A stretch of 62,851 bases of DNA from Streptococcus mitis subsp. hohhotensis (GCF_020089495.2 NZ_JAIRCA020000011.1:3114-65964); one strand, 5' to 3'; positions 43,354-52,790 are shown, counted from the stretch's first letter. Numbers and translations are program-made. Notes: generated by a model not told the origin, from the letters alone.

Positions 43354-43413
43354 ATGAATAAGAGACAAGCTGTAACGATGAATCAAAACTTTTACTTTAG
43401 CTACTTTAGATAG
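43354..43413 (+). CDS. Leader peptide rich in Phe/Tyr codons
   Basis: A 19-codon frame, MNKRQAVTMNQNFYFSYFR, ending in TAG at 43411-43413. Codons 13-18 (43390-43407) are TTT TAC TTT AGC TAC TTT: three Phe and two Tyr in six codons. A second in-frame ATG at 43378 gives an 11-residue version. The ribosome site is weak (AAAGAA). It ends exactly one base before the first arm of a chain of alternative RNA helices, as expected for a regulatory leader. No homology is claimed. Confidence 0.7.
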   Translation: MNKRQAVTMNQNFYFSYFR

Positions 43414-43585
43414 TGTTTGTAGACATGTCACCATGGATGCAAACAGTTCAAGCAATTTGTTTGTATCTATGTGGCTAAGATTTTTGATTGTGGTCCATAT
43501 AGATGAATATCTAAATGGACTAGCAAAGTTATAACTTGTTAGATTATTTCAAGCATCCGTTTAGATAGTATCTAGGCGGTTTTTT
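43414..43585 (+). promoter_or_regulatory. Domino-type transcription attenuator upstream of the trpXYZ-like operon
   Basis: Seven segments: X 43414-43427, A-left 43432-43445, A-right 43458-43474, B-left 43493-43504, B-right 43508-43520, T-left 43556-43567, T-right 43570-43579. OFF set: A-left/A-right (14 bp), B-left/B-right (11 of 12), T-left/T-right (10 bp plus T6, an intrinsic terminator). ON set: X/A-left (12 of 14), A-right/B-left (10 bp), B-right/T-left (12 bp, the antiterminator). The pairings include some G-U pairs and were checked base by base by eye. A ribosome finishing the leader ORF would cover X and favour OFF; one stalled at the Phe/Tyr codons leaves X free and favours ON. Confidence 0.75.
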
Positions 43586-43615
43586 GTTTTATCTTTTCTG
43601 AGAAGGAGTTTCATT

Positions 43616-44593
43616 ATGAAAGTTGTTCGAAAATTACTAGCACCCCTCTTGGTAGTGGGGATCCTCTTGACCTCTCTGATCAGTTTGCATCAGTTGAAGG
43701 CAGATAAGAAAAAAGATGTTTTTCGTATCGGTATTTCGCAGTTTATTACCCACCAGTCCTTAGATGCTACTAGAGAAGGATTTGTGGATGAACTGGCCAA
43801 GCAAGGCTATATTGAGGGGGAAAATATTGAGATTGATTTGCAAAATGCCCAGGGAGAACAACGAAATCTTAAAACGATTTCCCAGCAACTAGCAGAATCT
43901 AGTGATGTCGTTCTAGCTATCGCAACGCCTTCTGCTCAGAGCTTGGCCAATACAACGCAAACGACACCGGTTATCTTTTCAGCGGTAACAGATCCTGTCA
44001 GTGCCAAGTTGGTTGAGTCAAGAGAGCATCCTGGGGGCAATGTAACTGGGACAAGCGACCAGTCATCAGATGCCATTTCAACCCAAATCAATTTGATAAA
44101 GAAAGTGTTGCCAAAAGCTAAAACGATTGGAATTCTCTATACTCAGAGCGAGCCAAACTCAGTTGTTCAAAAGGATGAAGCTAAGCGTCTTTTGGAAGAA
44201 AAAGGCTTTACCGTTGTTGAAAAAACAATCTTGGACAGTAACAACGTCAAGGCTGCTGCAGAAAGCTTGATGGCAGAGGTGGATATGGTTTTTGTACCAA
44301 CGGATAATATCATTTCATCAACCATGGAAACAGTCAAGCAGGTTTCTATTAAGCACAAGGTTCCAGTATTTGGTGGTTCAACAGAAATGGTTGCGGTTGG
44401 TGGCTTGTATAACTACGGTACCAATTATGAAGAATTGGGACGCCAGACAGCTCGCATGCTGGTTCGTGTTTTAAAAGGTGAGAAGCCAGAAAATATAGCA
44501 GTTGAGTTGCCTGAAAAACTGGAATTGCATACCAATCAAGAAATGGCAGATGCATTGGGAATTGATATTAGCAAGTTAGAAAGCAAGGAATAA
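43616..44593 (+). CDS. trpX: ABC transporter substrate-binding protein (TrpX-like, aromatic amino acid type)
   Basis: A 325-residue ABC_sub_bind family protein (DUF534-like) with an N-terminal signal/anchor segment (about 9-27, no lipobox Cys), then FRIGISQFITHQSLDATREGFVDEL, IATPSAQSLANTT, VIFSAVTDPVSAKLV, GGNVTGTSDQS and VFVPTDNIISSTMET. Relatives bind tryptophan or other aromatic amino acids. The leader peptide upstream is rich in Phe and Tyr and lacks Trp codons, so Phe/Tyr may be the real ligand; that is inference. AAGGAG precedes the ATG. Confidence 0.85.
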   Translation: MKVVRKLLAPLLVVGILLTSLISLHQLKADKKKDVFRIGISQFITHQSLDATREGFVDELAKQGYIEGENIEIDLQNAQGEQRNLKTISQQLAESSDVVLAIATPSAQSLANTTQTTPVIFSAVTDPVSAKLVESREHPGGNVTGTSDQSSDAISTQINLIKKVLPKAKTIGILYTQSEPNSVVQKDEAKRLLEEKGFTVVEKTILDSNNVKAAAESLMAEVDMVFVPTDNIISSTMETVKQVSIKHKVPVFGGSTEMVAVGGLYNYGTNYEELGRQTARMLVRVLKGEKPENIAVELPEKLELHTNQEMADALGIDISKLESKE

Positions 44594-44604
44594 GGAGATT
44601 TAAG

Positions 44605-45498
44605 ATGAATTTTGTGTTATCTAGTTTATCAGAAGGTCTGCTATGGTCGATTATGGCGATTGGGGTCTACTTGACTTTCCGTATTTTGGATATTGCGGAT
44701 ATGACTGCTGAAGGAGCCTTTCCTATGGGGGCGGCTGTCGTTGTATCACAGATACAGGCAGGGACAAATCCTTGGATTGCGACCTTACTTGCTTTTCTGG
44801 CAGGTATGGTAGCAGGTCTAGTATCAGGAATGCTCCACACCAAGATGAAAATTCCAGCTCTCTTGACAGGGATTGTGACCTTGACAGGGCTTTATTCCAT
44901 CAATATTAAAATCATGGGAAGCGTGCCTAATCTTTCCTTGGGAGATTCTGCAACCGTCTTTAAACAATTGGCAAGCTTAGGGCTGTCAAATGAAGAAGCT
45001 GTTTTCTTATTTAGTTCGGCCTGTCTCTTACTTGTTTGTTTGGTCTTGACTCTTTTGATGAAAACAGAGATTGGATTGGTCTTGCGTTCGACTGGGGACA
45101 ATATTCCTATGAGTGAGGCTAATGGGGTCAATGTAGACACCATGAAGATTGTTGGTTATATGATTTCAAATGGTTTGATTGCCCTATGTGGTTCCTTGTT
45201 CGCTCAAAATGATGGATTTTCAGATGTGACTTCTGGGACAGGAACCATCGTTGTTGGTTTGAGTGCAGTCATTATTGCGGAAGTCTTGATACACGACTTG
45301 ACCATTGGAGACCGCTTGTTATCCATCGGAATTGGTGCTATTGTTTACCGTTTGATTATTTTAAATATCTATGAAATTCCAAATCTAGATCAAAATCTGG
45401 TACGTCTCTTTAATGCAATTTTGCTAGCCGTGGTTTTATTTGCACCAGAATTGCAAAAGAGATTAAAGATTCGTGGTTTGAAACTGAGAAATGAATAG
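44605..45498 (+). CDS. trpY: ABC transporter permease (TrpY-like)
   Basis: A 297-residue membrane protein of the BPD_transp_2 family with about eight helices: LLWSIMAIGVYLTFRILDIADMTAEGAFPMGA, AFLAGMVAGLVSGMLHTKMKIPALLTGIVTLTGLYSINIKIMG, ANGVNVDTMKIVGYMISNGLIALCGSLFAQN. It lies 11 nt behind the binding-protein gene with AAGGAG upstream. It forms the transport channel with the ATPase. Confidence 0.87.
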   Translation: MNFVLSSLSEGLLWSIMAIGVYLTFRILDIADMTAEGAFPMGAAVVVSQIQAGTNPWIATLLAFLAGMVAGLVSGMLHTKMKIPALLTGIVTLTGLYSINIKIMGSVPNLSLGDSATVFKQLASLGLSNEEAVFLFSSACLLLVCLVLTLLMKTEIGLVLRSTGDNIPMSEANGVNVDTMKIVGYMISNGLIALCGSLFAQNDGFSDVTSGTGTIVVGLSAVIIAEVLIHDLTIGDRLLSIGIGAIVYRLIILNIYEIPNLDQNLVRLFNAILLAVVLFAPELQKRLKIRGLKLRNE

Positions 45499-45510
45499 GA
45501 GGAGAAAGTT

Positions 45511-46314
45511 ATGGCAAGTTTGTTAACACTTGAAAATATTCACAAGACATTTGAAGCAGGGACGGTCAATGAGAACCATGTCCTCAAAGGATTAGATTTA
45601 GAGGTTGAAGAGGGAGATTTTATCTCTGTGATTGGTGGAAATGGCGCAGGCAAATCCACTTTGATGAATATCTTGGCTGGCAATCTATCGGTGGACGAAG
45701 GGGACCTTTTATTGGCAGGCAAATCCATTAAAAATCTGAGTGTAAGAAAGAGAGCCAAGGATATCGCTCGTGTTTTTCAAGATCCTAAGATGGGAACAGC
45801 TTCTCGTTTGACGATTGAGGAGAATATGGCTATTGCCTTGAGACGCGGGCAGAAGAGAGGGCTTGGTTGGGGCGTGAAGGAGAAGGATAGAATCCAGTTC
45901 CAAGAGGCCTTGAAGGAGTTGAATATTGGCCTTGAAAACCGCTTAAAAGTAGATACTCAATATCTCTCAGGAGGACAAAGACAGGCTTTGACCCTAGTCA
46001 TGGCAGCTCTGGTGAAACCCAAACTTTTGCTTTTGGATGAACATACTGCGGCACTTGACCCGAAAACGAGTCAAATGGTGATGGACTTGACGCAAAAGAT
46101 TGTGGAACACCATCAGTTGACGACTTTGATGATTACCCACGATATGAACCATGCGATTGAGTATGGTAATCGTCTCATTATGCTCTATCAAGGCAAGATA
46201 GTGGTGGATGTCAAGGGAGAAGAGAAGAAGCATCTGACGGTTGAAGATCTCATGCATCTCTTCCAGAAAAATAGTGGCCAAAGTCTGGTCAGTGATGAAT
46301 TAGTTTTGGGATAA
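45511..46314 (+). CDS. trpZ: ABC transporter ATP-binding protein (TrpZ-like)
   Basis: A 267-residue ATPase: Walker A GGNGAGKSTLMN (about residue 43), Q-loop VFQDP, signature LSGGQRQALTL, Walker B LLLLDEHTAALDPKT and switch MITHDMNHA. GGAGGAG precedes the ATG. The operon ends with a short hairpin downstream of a glycosidase remnant. Confidence 0.88.
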   Translation: MASLLTLENIHKTFEAGTVNENHVLKGLDLEVEEGDFISVIGGNGAGKSTLMNILAGNLSVDEGDLLLAGKSIKNLSVRKRAKDIARVFQDPKMGTASRLTIEENMAIALRRGQKRGLGWGVKEKDRIQFQEALKELNIGLENRLKVDTQYLSGGQRQALTLVMAALVKPKLLLLDEHTAALDPKTSQMVMDLTQKIVEHHQLTTLMITHDMNHAIEYGNRLIMLYQGKIVVDVKGEEKKHLTVEDLMHLFQKNSGQSLVSDELVLG

Positions 46315-46328
46315 AGAAAAAGGCTGAG

Positions 46329-46484
46329 ATGTGGCTCAATAATTTTTATGGCACAGAAGTGGAGATTGACTTACCTATAGCCTACCAAAATGGACAAATT
46401 TTGATTTCAAACTATGAAGATGCAGAAGTGTCTGAAAAAATTCTACTCAAACCGTATCAAACACTAGCTATTTATGTAAATTAA
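46329..46484 (+). pseudogene. C-terminal remnant of a GH13 alpha-glucosidase (treC/dexB-like)
   Basis: A 51-codon frame reading MWLNNFYGTEVEIDLPIAYQ then NGQILISNYEDAEVSE and KILLKPYQTLAIYVN. This is the C-terminal beta-domain ending of oligo-1,6-glucosidases such as trehalose-6-phosphate hydrolase or DexB. The catalytic barrel is missing. I recall that pneumococcus has treR-treP-treC between ami and murI, the same interval. So this is probably the stump of treC left after the segment was replaced. Confidence 0.65.
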
Positions 46485-46489
46485 ACTCA

Positions 46490-46525
46490 GTAAGGAGCCC
46501 TCTTTTGCAGAAAAGCAGGGTTCTT
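46490..46525 (+). terminator. Terminator after the glycosidase remnant
   Basis: AAGGAGCCCT pairs imperfectly with AGGGTTCTT, followed by T5. It probably ended treC originally and now ends the trpXYZ-like operon. Confidence 0.6.
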
Positions 46526-46622
46526 TTTGCTGTCTATTCCCTCTCTGAAAGCGTAAAACAAACTAGTCAGGGTGGCTAGTTTGTGGTATAATGAAAGAGA
46601 CTCAAAAAGAAACAGGAGAAAT

Positions 46623-46874
46623 ATGATGGATTTACTTTTAGCAATTGTATTGATTGTGCTAGCTTTTCTAGGAGGAGCTCTTGGAGGGATGTACTTGGTT
46701 CGTAAGCAAATCGAAAAAGAATTCGCTGACAACCCACGTTTGAATGCTGAAGCAGTTCGTACTCTTTTGAGTGCAAATGGTCAAAAACCAAGCGAAGCTA
46801 AGGTACAACAAGTTTACCACCAAATCATCCGCCAACAAAAGGCAGCCCTTGCTAACAATAAAAAGAAAAAATAA
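46623..46874 (+). CDS. yneF: YneF-family small membrane protein
   Basis: An 83-residue UPF0154/YneF protein: one N-terminal helix ([23 protein letters not shown]) and a basic cytoplasmic tail with [40 protein letters not shown]. Function unknown. AGGAG precedes two adjacent ATG codons; either may start. Its promoter is TGGTATAAT at about 46584. The 200 bp between it and murI hold no clear gene apart from a possible 15-codon upstream ORF (47035-47082). Confidence 0.88.
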
Positions 46875-47074
46875 ATAAGGAAAAGTCTGGGATGAAAGTT
46901 CCAGACTTCTCACTATGTTGGCTAAGGGTTTAGGGATGAGACTTTTTCCTTGCATTCTATTGATATTTGATTATGATTAAGAGAGATAGTTGTTGATGAA
47001 GCTGTCATTCAGTTCATAAGGAACGGTAATCATAATGAACTATCAATCAGAAAAAAGACTAGAAAGAAGACTGT

Positions 47075-47869
47075 ATGGATAATCGACCAATTGGTTTTTT
47101 GGATTCGGGTGTTGGGGGCTTGACCGTTGTGCGTGAGCTCATGCGCCAGCTTCCCCATGAAGAAATCGTCTATATTGGAGATTCGGCGCGGGCGCCCTAT
47201 GGTCCCCGTCCTGCTGAGCAAATTCGTGAATATACTTGGCAGTTGGTCAACTTTCTCTTGACCAAGGATGTCAAAATGATTGTCATTGCTTGTAATACTG
47301 CGACTGCGGTCGTCTGGGAAGAAATCAAGGCTCAACTAGACATTCCTGTCTTGGGTGTGATTTTACCAGGAGCTTCGGCAGCCATCAAGTCTAGCCAAGG
47401 TGGGAAAATCGGGGTCATTGGAACGCCCATGACGGTACAATCAGACATTTATCGTCAGAAAATTCATGATCTGGATCCAGACTTACAGGTGGAGAGTTTG
47501 GCCTGTCCCAAGTTTGCCCCCTTGGTGGAGTCTGGTGCCCTGTCAACCAGTGTCACCAAGAAAGTAGTCTATGAGACCCTGCGTCCCTTGGTTGGAAAGG
47601 TGGATAGCCTGATTTTGGGTTGCACCCATTATCCACTGCTCAGACCTATTATTCAAAATGTCATGGGACCAAAAGTTCAGCTCATCGATAGTGGAGCAGA
47701 GTGCGTACGGGATATCTCAGTCTTACTTAATTATTTTGAAATCAATCGTGGTCGCGATGCCGGACCACTCCATCACCGTTTTTACACAACAGCCAGCAGC
47801 CAAAGTTTTGCACAAATTGGTGAAGAATGGCTGGAAAAAGAGATTTATGTGGAGCATGTAGAATTATGA
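47075..47869 (+). CDS. murI: Glutamate racemase
   Basis: A 264-residue racemase making D-glutamate for peptidoglycan. [42 protein letters not shown] (first catalytic Cys, about residue 74) and [15 protein letters not shown] (second catalytic Cys, about residue 185) are all present. It overlaps rdgB (ATGA-type). Confidence 0.96.
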   Translation: MDNRPIGFLDSGVGGLTVVRELMRQLPHEEIVYIGDSARAPYGPRPAEQIREYTWQLVNFLLTKDVKMIVIACNTATAVVWEEIKAQLDIPVLGVILPGASAAIKSSQGGKIGVIGTPMTVQSDIYRQKIHDLDPDLQVESLACPKFAPLVESGALSTSVTKKVVYETLRPLVGKVDSLILGCTHYPLLRPIIQNVMGPKVQLIDSGAECVRDISVLLNYFEINRGRDAGPLHHRFYTTASSQSFAQIGEEWLEKEIYVEHVEL

Positions 47870-48837
47870 CAAATAAAATTTATGAATATAAGGATGACCA
47901 GGACTGGTATGTTGGGTCCTATGGTATTTTTGGTGGCGTCCGGACGTTGACGGATGATGACTTGGATTTTCCTCTATTGGAGTTTGCCCAAAGATTTCGA
48001 GATGAGGATCGAGGTTTTCCTGTTTCTGTTACTGTTTTACGCTATGGTTCTCTCTACCGTTTATTGTCTTTTGTGGTAGATATCCTCAACCAAGAAATGG
48101 GACGAAATGTGGAAGTTATCCAACGTCAAGGGGCTCTGCTCTTGGTTGAAAATGGGCAACTCTTGTATGTGGAATTGCCCAAAGAAGGGGTTGATGTTCA
48201 TGATTTCTTTGAGACAAGCAAGGTCAGAGAAACCTTATTGATTGCGACTCGTAACGAAGGCAAGACCAAGGAATTCCGAGCTATATTTGACAAGCTAGGC
48301 TACGATGTGGAAAATCTTAATGACTATCCTGACCTACCGGAAGTAGCAGAAACAGGCATGACCTTTGAAGAAAATGCCCGCCTCAAGGCAGAAACTATTT
48401 CTCAATTAACGGGCAAGATGGTTCTGGCAGATGACTCAGGTCTCAAAGTCGATGTCCTTGGTGGCTTGCCAGGTGTCTGGTCAGCTCGTTTCGCAGGAGT
48501 GGGAGCTACTGACCGTGAAAACAATGCCAAGCTCTTGCACGAATTGGCCATGGTCTTTGAACTCAAGGACCGCTCGGCTCAATTCCATACAACCCTAGTC
48601 GTGGCCAGTCCAAACAAGGAAAGCTTGGTTGTTGAAGCAGACTGGCCAGGCTACATTAACTTTGAACCTAAGGGTGAAAATGGCTTCGGCTATGATCCTC
48701 TCTTCCTTGTAGGAGAGACAGGCAAGTCATCAGCTGAATTAACCCTTGAAGAAAAAAATAGTCAATCTCACCGTGCCTTAGCCGTTAAGAAACTTTTGGA
48801 GGTATTTCCATCATGGCAAAGCAAACCATCATTGTAA
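47866..48837 (+). CDS. rdgB: dITP/XTP pyrophosphatase with N-terminal extension
   Basis: A 323-residue two-domain protein. The C-terminal 195 residues are a RdgB/HAM1 non-canonical purine NTP pyrophosphatase ([61 protein letters not shown]). The N-terminal 125 residues are a separate domain of unknown function ([26 protein letters not shown]) typical of the streptococcal form. It removes deaminated nucleotides. It sits between murI and yfcE with overlapping ends. Confidence 0.93.
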   Translation: MTNKIYEYKDDQDWYVGSYGIFGGVRTLTDDDLDFPLLEFAQRFRDEDRGFPVSVTVLRYGSLYRLLSFVVDILNQEMGRNVEVIQRQGALLLVENGQLLYVELPKEGVDVHDFFETSKVRETLLIATRNEGKTKEFRAIFDKLGYDVENLNDYPDLPEVAETGMTFEENARLKAETISQLTGKMVLADDSGLKVDVLGGLPGVWSARFAGVGATDRENNAKLLHELAMVFELKDRSAQFHTTLVVASPNKESLVVEADWPGYINFEPKGENGFGYDPLFLVGETGKSSAELTLEEKNSQSHRALAVKKLLEVFPSWQSKPSL

Positions 48838-49334
48838 TGAGCGATTCTCATGGCGATAGCTTGATTGTGGAAGAAATCCGTGATCGCTATGTAGGCAAAG
48901 TTGATGCCGTTTTTCATAACGGCGATTCTGAACTGCGTCCTGATTCTCCCCTTTGGGAAGGCATCCGTGTTGTTAAAGGGAACATGGACTTCTACGCCGG
49001 CTACCCAGAACGTTTGGTGACTGAGCTTGGTTCGACCAAGATTATCCAAACCCATGGACACCTGTTTGACATCAATTTCAACTTTCAAAAGTTGGACTAC
49101 TGGGCTCAGGAAGAAAAAGCCGATATCTGCCTCTATGGTCACTTGCATGTGCCAAATGCTTGGATGGAAGGAAAGACTCTTTTTCTAAATCCAGGTTCCA
49201 TCAGTCAACCACGTGGGACTATCAGAGAATGTCTCTATGCTCGTGTGGAGATTGATGACAGTTATTTTAAAGTGGACTTTTTGACACGAGACCACGAGGT
49301 GTATCCGAGCTTGTCCAAGGAGTTTAGCCGATGA
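48813..49334 (+). CDS. YfcE-type metallophosphoesterase
   Basis: A 173-residue calcineurin-like phosphodiesterase of the MJ0936/YfcE family: [39 protein letters not shown] and [10 protein letters not shown] give the dimetal site. Substrate unknown. It overlaps rdgB by 25 nt and the next gene by 4 nt. Confidence 0.93.
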   Translation: MAKQTIIVMSDSHGDSLIVEEIRDRYVGKVDAVFHNGDSELRPDSPLWEGIRVVKGNMDFYAGYPERLVTELGSTKIIQTHGHLFDINFNFQKLDYWAQEEKADICLYGHLHVPNAWMEGKTLFLNPGSISQPRGTIRECLYARVEIDDSYFKVDFLTRDHEVYPSLSKEFSR

Positions 49335-49792
49335 TTGCCAAGGAGTTTGAGACTTTCTTGTTGGGGCAGGAAGAAACTTTTTTGACCCCTGCTGAAAATC
49401 TAGCCGTGTTGATTGATACCCACAATGCAGATCACGCGACCCTCTTGCTCAGTCAGATGACCTATACCCGTGTTCCCGTTGTGACAGATGAAAAACAGTT
49501 TGTTGGGACGATTGGGCTCAGAGATATTATGGCTTATCAGATGGAGCATGACTTGAGTCAAGAAATCATGGCAGATACGGATATCGTTCATATGACCAAA
49601 ACGGACGTAGCGGTCGTCTCGCCTGATTTTACCATTACGGAGGTCTTGCACAAGCTGGTAGATGAGTCATTCTTGCCGGTTGTGGATGCGTCTGGTATTT
49701 TCCAAGGAATCATCACGCGCAAGTCTATCCTCAAGGCAGTGAATGCCCTCTTGCATGACTTTAGTAAGGAATATGAGATTCGATGCCGATGA
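49331..49792 (+). CDS. cbpB: CBS-domain protein CbpB
   Basis: A 153-residue protein of two CBS motifs (about 18-80 and 85-145: SQMTYTRVPVVTDEKQFVGTIGLRDIM; LVDESFLPVVDASGIFQGIITRKSIL). Homologues in Listeria and streptococci bind c-di-AMP (CbpB/DarB) and regulate the stringent-response enzyme Rel. The name is given by family and neighbourhood. It overlaps the xerD-like gene by 4 nt. Confidence 0.82.
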   Translation: MIAKEFETFLLGQEETFLTPAENLAVLIDTHNADHATLLLSQMTYTRVPVVTDEKQFVGTIGLRDIMAYQMEHDLSQEIMADTDIVHMTKTDVAVVSPDFTITEVLHKLVDESFLPVVDASGIFQGIITRKSILKAVNALLHDFSKEYEIRCR

Positions 49793-50523
49793 GAGACAGG
49801 ATTTCAGCCTTTTTAGAGGAAAAGCAGGGCTTGTCTGTCAATTCAAAGCAGTCCTATAAGTATGATCTGGAGCAATTTTTAGACATTGTGGGTAATCGGA
49901 TTTCTGAGACCAGTCTCAAGATTTACCAGGCCCAGCTAGCCAATCTAAAAATCAGCGCCCAGAAGCGAAAGATTTCGGCCTGTAACCAATTTCTCTACTT
50001 TCTCTATCAAAAAGGAGAAGTGGACAGCTTTTACCGTCTGGAATTAGCTAAACAAGCTGAAAAGAAGACCGAGAAGCCAGAACTGTTAGACCTAGACTCT
50101 TTTTGGCAGGAAAGCGACGTTCCAGAGGGGCGTTTACTGGCTCTACTTATCTTGGAAATGGGGCTCTTGCCGAGTGAGATTTTGGCTCTCAAGGTTGAGG
50201 ATATCAATCTGGATTTTCAGGTGTTGAGAATCAAGAAGGCTTCCCAACAGAGGATTGTTACCATTCCCACGACCTTGCTTTCAGAATTGGAACCCTTGAT
50301 GGGCCAGACCTACCTCTTTGAAAGGGGAGGGAAAGCCTATTCTCGTCAGTGGGCCTTTCGTCAGCTGGAGTCCTTTGTCAAGGAGAAAGGTTTTCCAGCC
50401 TTATCGGCCCAAGCCTTACGTGAACAGTTCATTCTCAGACAAATAGAAAACAAGGTCGATTTGTACGAAATTGCAAAAAAATTAGGATTAAAAACAGTCC
50501 TGACCTTAGAAAAATATAGATAA
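49789..50523 (+). CDS. XerD-like tyrosine recombinase homologue lacking catalytic residues
   Basis: A 244-residue protein with the core-binding (about 1-85) and catalytic-domain fold of XerC/XerD. The active site is degraded. The first catalytic Arg motif GLRxSE reads GLLPSE, the HxLRH motif reads QALREQF, and the LGH motif reads LGLK; only a final Tyr (LTLEKYR) survives. It is annotated XerD-like in streptococci, where XerS does the real chromosome resolution. It sits directly before scpA, its stop overlapping the scpA start, suggesting a chromosome-segregation link. ATG 49789 was chosen; ATG 49783 is possible. Confidence 0.88.
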   Translation: MRDRISAFLEEKQGLSVNSKQSYKYDLEQFLDIVGNRISETSLKIYQAQLANLKISAQKRKISACNQFLYFLYQKGEVDSFYRLELAKQAEKKTEKPELLDLDSFWQESDVPEGRLLALLILEMGLLPSEILALKVEDINLDFQVLRIKKASQQRIVTIPTTLLSELEPLMGQTYLFERGGKAYSRQWAFRQLESFVKEKGFPALSAQALREQFILRQIENKVDLYEIAKKLGLKTVLTLEKYR

Positions 50524-51251
50524 TGGATATTAAATTAAAAGATTTTGAAGGGCCCCTGGACTTGCTCTTGCACCTGGTTTCTAAGTACCAGATGGATATC
50601 TACGATGTGCCCATTACGGAAATCATCGAACAGTATCTAGCTTATGTCTCAACCCTGCAGGCCATGCGTCTGGAAGTGACGGGCGAGTACATGGTCATGG
50701 CCAGTCAGCTCATGCTGATTAAGAGCCGCAAGCTCTTGCCAAAGGTGGCAGAAGTGACAGATTTGGAAGATGACCTAGAGCAGGATCTTCTCTCTCAAAT
50801 TGAAGAATACCGCAAGTTCAAGCTCTTGGGGGAGCACTTGGAAGCCAAGCACCAAGAAAGGGCCCAGTATTATTCCAAAGCGCCGACAGAGTTGATTTAC
50901 GAAGATGCGGAGCTTGTTCATGACAAGACGACTATTGACCTCTTTTTGGCTTTTTCAAATATCCTAGCCAAGAAAAAAGAGGAGTTTGCACAGAATCACA
51001 CGACTATCTTGCGGGATGAGTATAAGATTGAGGACATGATGGTTATCGTGAAAGAGTCCTTGACTGTACGAGATCAATTGCGCTTGCAGGATTTGTTCAA
51101 GGAAGCCCAGAATGTCCAAGAGGTCATTACCCTCTTTTTGGCAACCCTAGAGTTAATCAAAACCCAGGAGCTGATCCTCGTGCAAGAGGAGAGTTTCGGA
51201 GATATCTATCTCATGGAAAAGAAGGAAGAAAGTCAAGTGGCCCAAAGCTAG
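50523..51251 (+). CDS. scpA: Segregation and condensation protein A
   Basis: A 242-residue kleisin linking SMC heads in the bacterial condensin. The N-terminal [31 protein letters not shown] and [15 protein letters not shown] segments bind the SMC neck; the C-terminal winged helix binds the SMC cap. It overlaps the xerD-like stop and is followed by scpB 18 nt later. Confidence 0.96.
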   Translation: MDIKLKDFEGPLDLLLHLVSKYQMDIYDVPITEIIEQYLAYVSTLQAMRLEVTGEYMVMASQLMLIKSRKLLPKVAEVTDLEDDLEQDLLSQIEEYRKFKLLGEHLEAKHQERAQYYSKAPTELIYEDAELVHDKTTIDLFLAFSNILAKKKEEFAQNHTTILRDEYKIEDMMVIVKESLTVRDQLRLQDLFKEAQNVQEVITLFLATLELIKTQELILVQEESFGDIYLMEKKEESQVAQS

Positions 51252-51269
51252 ACTTGATAGAGAGGAAAG

Positions 51270-51839
51270 ATGAGTACTTTAGCAAAAATAGAAGCGCTCT
51301 TGTTTGTAGCGGGTGAAGATGGGATTAGAGTCCGCCAGTTAGCTGAACTCCTCTCTCTGCCACCGACAGGCATCCAACAGAGTTTAGAAAAATTAGCCCA
51401 GAAGTATGAAAAGGACCCAGATTCCAGTTTGGCTCTGATTGAGACAGGGGGCGCTTATAGATTGGTGACCAAGCCTCAATTTGTAGAGATTTTGAAGGAA
51501 TACTCTAAGGCACCTATCAACCAGAGTTTATCTCGGGCTGCCCTTGAGACCTTGTCCATCATTGCCTACAAACAGCCCATCACACGGATAGAGATTGATG
51601 CCATCCGTGGGGTCAACTCGAGTGGGGCCTTGGCAAAGTTGCAGGCCTTTGACTTGATACGAGAAGACGGGAAAAAAGAAGTGTTGGGTCGCCCCAACCT
51701 CTATGTGACTACAGATTATTTCCTAGATTACATGGGGATAAACAATTTGGAAGAATTACCAGTGATTGATGAGCTTGAGATTCAAGCCCAAGAAAGCCAA
51801 TTATTTGGTGAAAGGATAGAAGAAGATGAGAATCAATAA
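51270..51839 (+). CDS. scpB: Segregation and condensation protein B
   Basis: A 189-residue double winged-helix protein that binds Scp[61 protein letters not shown] and [27 protein letters not shown] precedes the ATG. Its end overlaps rluB by 14 nt. Confidence 0.96.
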   Translation: MSTLAKIEALLFVAGEDGIRVRQLAELLSLPPTGIQQSLEKLAQKYEKDPDSSLALIETGGAYRLVTKPQFVEILKEYSKAPINQSLSRAALETLSIIAYKQPITRIEIDAIRGVNSSGALAKLQAFDLIREDGKKEVLGRPNLYVTTDYFLDYMGINNLEELPVIDELEIQAQESQLFGERIEEDENQ

Positions 51840-52548
51840 GTATATTGCCCACGCAGGTGTGGCCAGTAGAAGAAAAGCAGAAGAGTTGATCAAGCAAGGT
51901 TTGGTGACGGTTAATGGCCAAGTGGTACGTGAACTAGCAACCACTATCAAGTCAGGCGACAAGGTCGAAGTTGAAGGTCAACCTATCTACAACGAAGAAA
52001 AGGTCTATTATCTGCTTAACAAACCACGCGGTGTCATTTCCAGCGTGACAGATGACAAGGGCCGCAAGACGGTTGTCGACCTCTTGCCTAATGTCAAAGA
52101 ACGCATTTATCCAGTTGGACGTTTGGACTGGGATACATCAGGAGTCTTGATTTTGACCAATGATGGGGATTTTACGGATGAGATGATTCACCCTCGTAAT
52201 GAGATTGACAAGGTTTATGTCGCGCGTGTTAAAGGTGTGGCCAATAAGGATAATCTCCGTCCCTTGACCCGTGGACTTGAGATTGATGGTAAGAAAACCA
52301 AGCCGGCTGTCTATGAGATTCTCAAAGTGGATCCAGTCAAAAACCGCTCTGTGGTGCAGTTGACTATCCATGAAGGGCGTAACCACCAGGTTAAAAAGAT
52401 GTTTGAAGCTGTCGGCCTTCAAGTAGATAAACTGTCTCGTACACGTTTCGGACATCTAGACTTGACAGGGCTCCGTCCAGGAGAATCCCGTCGTCTTAAT
52501 AAAAAAGAAATCAGCCAACTACACACCATGGCTGTAACCAAGAAATAA
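51826..52548 (+). CDS. rluB: 23S rRNA pseudouridine synthase B
   Basis: A 240-residue RsuA-family synthase with an N-terminal S4 RNA-binding domain ([31 protein letters not shown]) and the catalytic domain with the [17 protein letters not shown] motif carrying the catalytic Asp (about residue 102). It is predicted to modify 23S rRNA near U2605. It is conserved beside scpAB in Firmicutes. The stop overlaps yidD (TAATG). Confidence 0.93.
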   Translation: MRINKYIAHAGVASRRKAEELIKQGLVTVNGQVVRELATTIKSGDKVEVEGQPIYNEEKVYYLLNKPRGVISSVTDDKGRKTVVDLLPNVKERIYPVGRLDWDTSGVLILTNDGDFTDEMIHPRNEIDKVYVARVKGVANKDNLRPLTRGLEIDGKKTKPAVYEILKVDPVKNRSVVQLTIHEGRNHQVKKMFEAVGLQVDKLSRTRFGHLDLTGLRPGESRRLNKKEISQLHTMAVTKK

Positions 52549-52790
52549 TGAAACGAATTTTAATAGCGCCTGTGCGCTTTTACCAACGGTTTATCTCACC
52601 AGCCTTTCCACCCTCTTGTCGCTTTGAGCCGACTTGTTCAAACTATATGATTCAGGCTATTGAAAAATATGGCTTCAAGGGTGTTTTGATGGGTTTTGCT
52701 CGAATTTTACGTTGCCATCCCTGGTCGAAAACAGGTAAGGACCCTGTCCCAGACCACTTTTCCCTTAAACGAAATCGAGAAGAAAAATGA
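52548..52790 (+). CDS. yidD: Membrane protein insertion efficiency factor YidD
   Basis: An 80-residue basic, Cys-rich protein: [50 protein letters not shown], the complete YidD signature with three Cys. It assists YidC-type insertion at the membrane. It ends the plus-strand operon before a strong bidirectional terminator. Confidence 0.95.
   Translation: MKRILIAPVRFYQRFISPAFPPSCRFEPTCSNYMIQAIEKYGFKGVLMGFARILRCHPWSKTGKDPVPDHFSLKRNREEK

Noticed and set aside
43414..43615. T-box riboswitch before the trpXYZ-like operon
   Set aside because: No GGTGGNACCGCG-type T-box sequence or specifier stem I is present; the leader-peptide attenuator explains the structure better.
46875..46920. Terminator after yneF (AAGTCTGG/CCAGACTT)
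   Set aside because: A stem is present but lacks a T-run, so terminator function is not supported.
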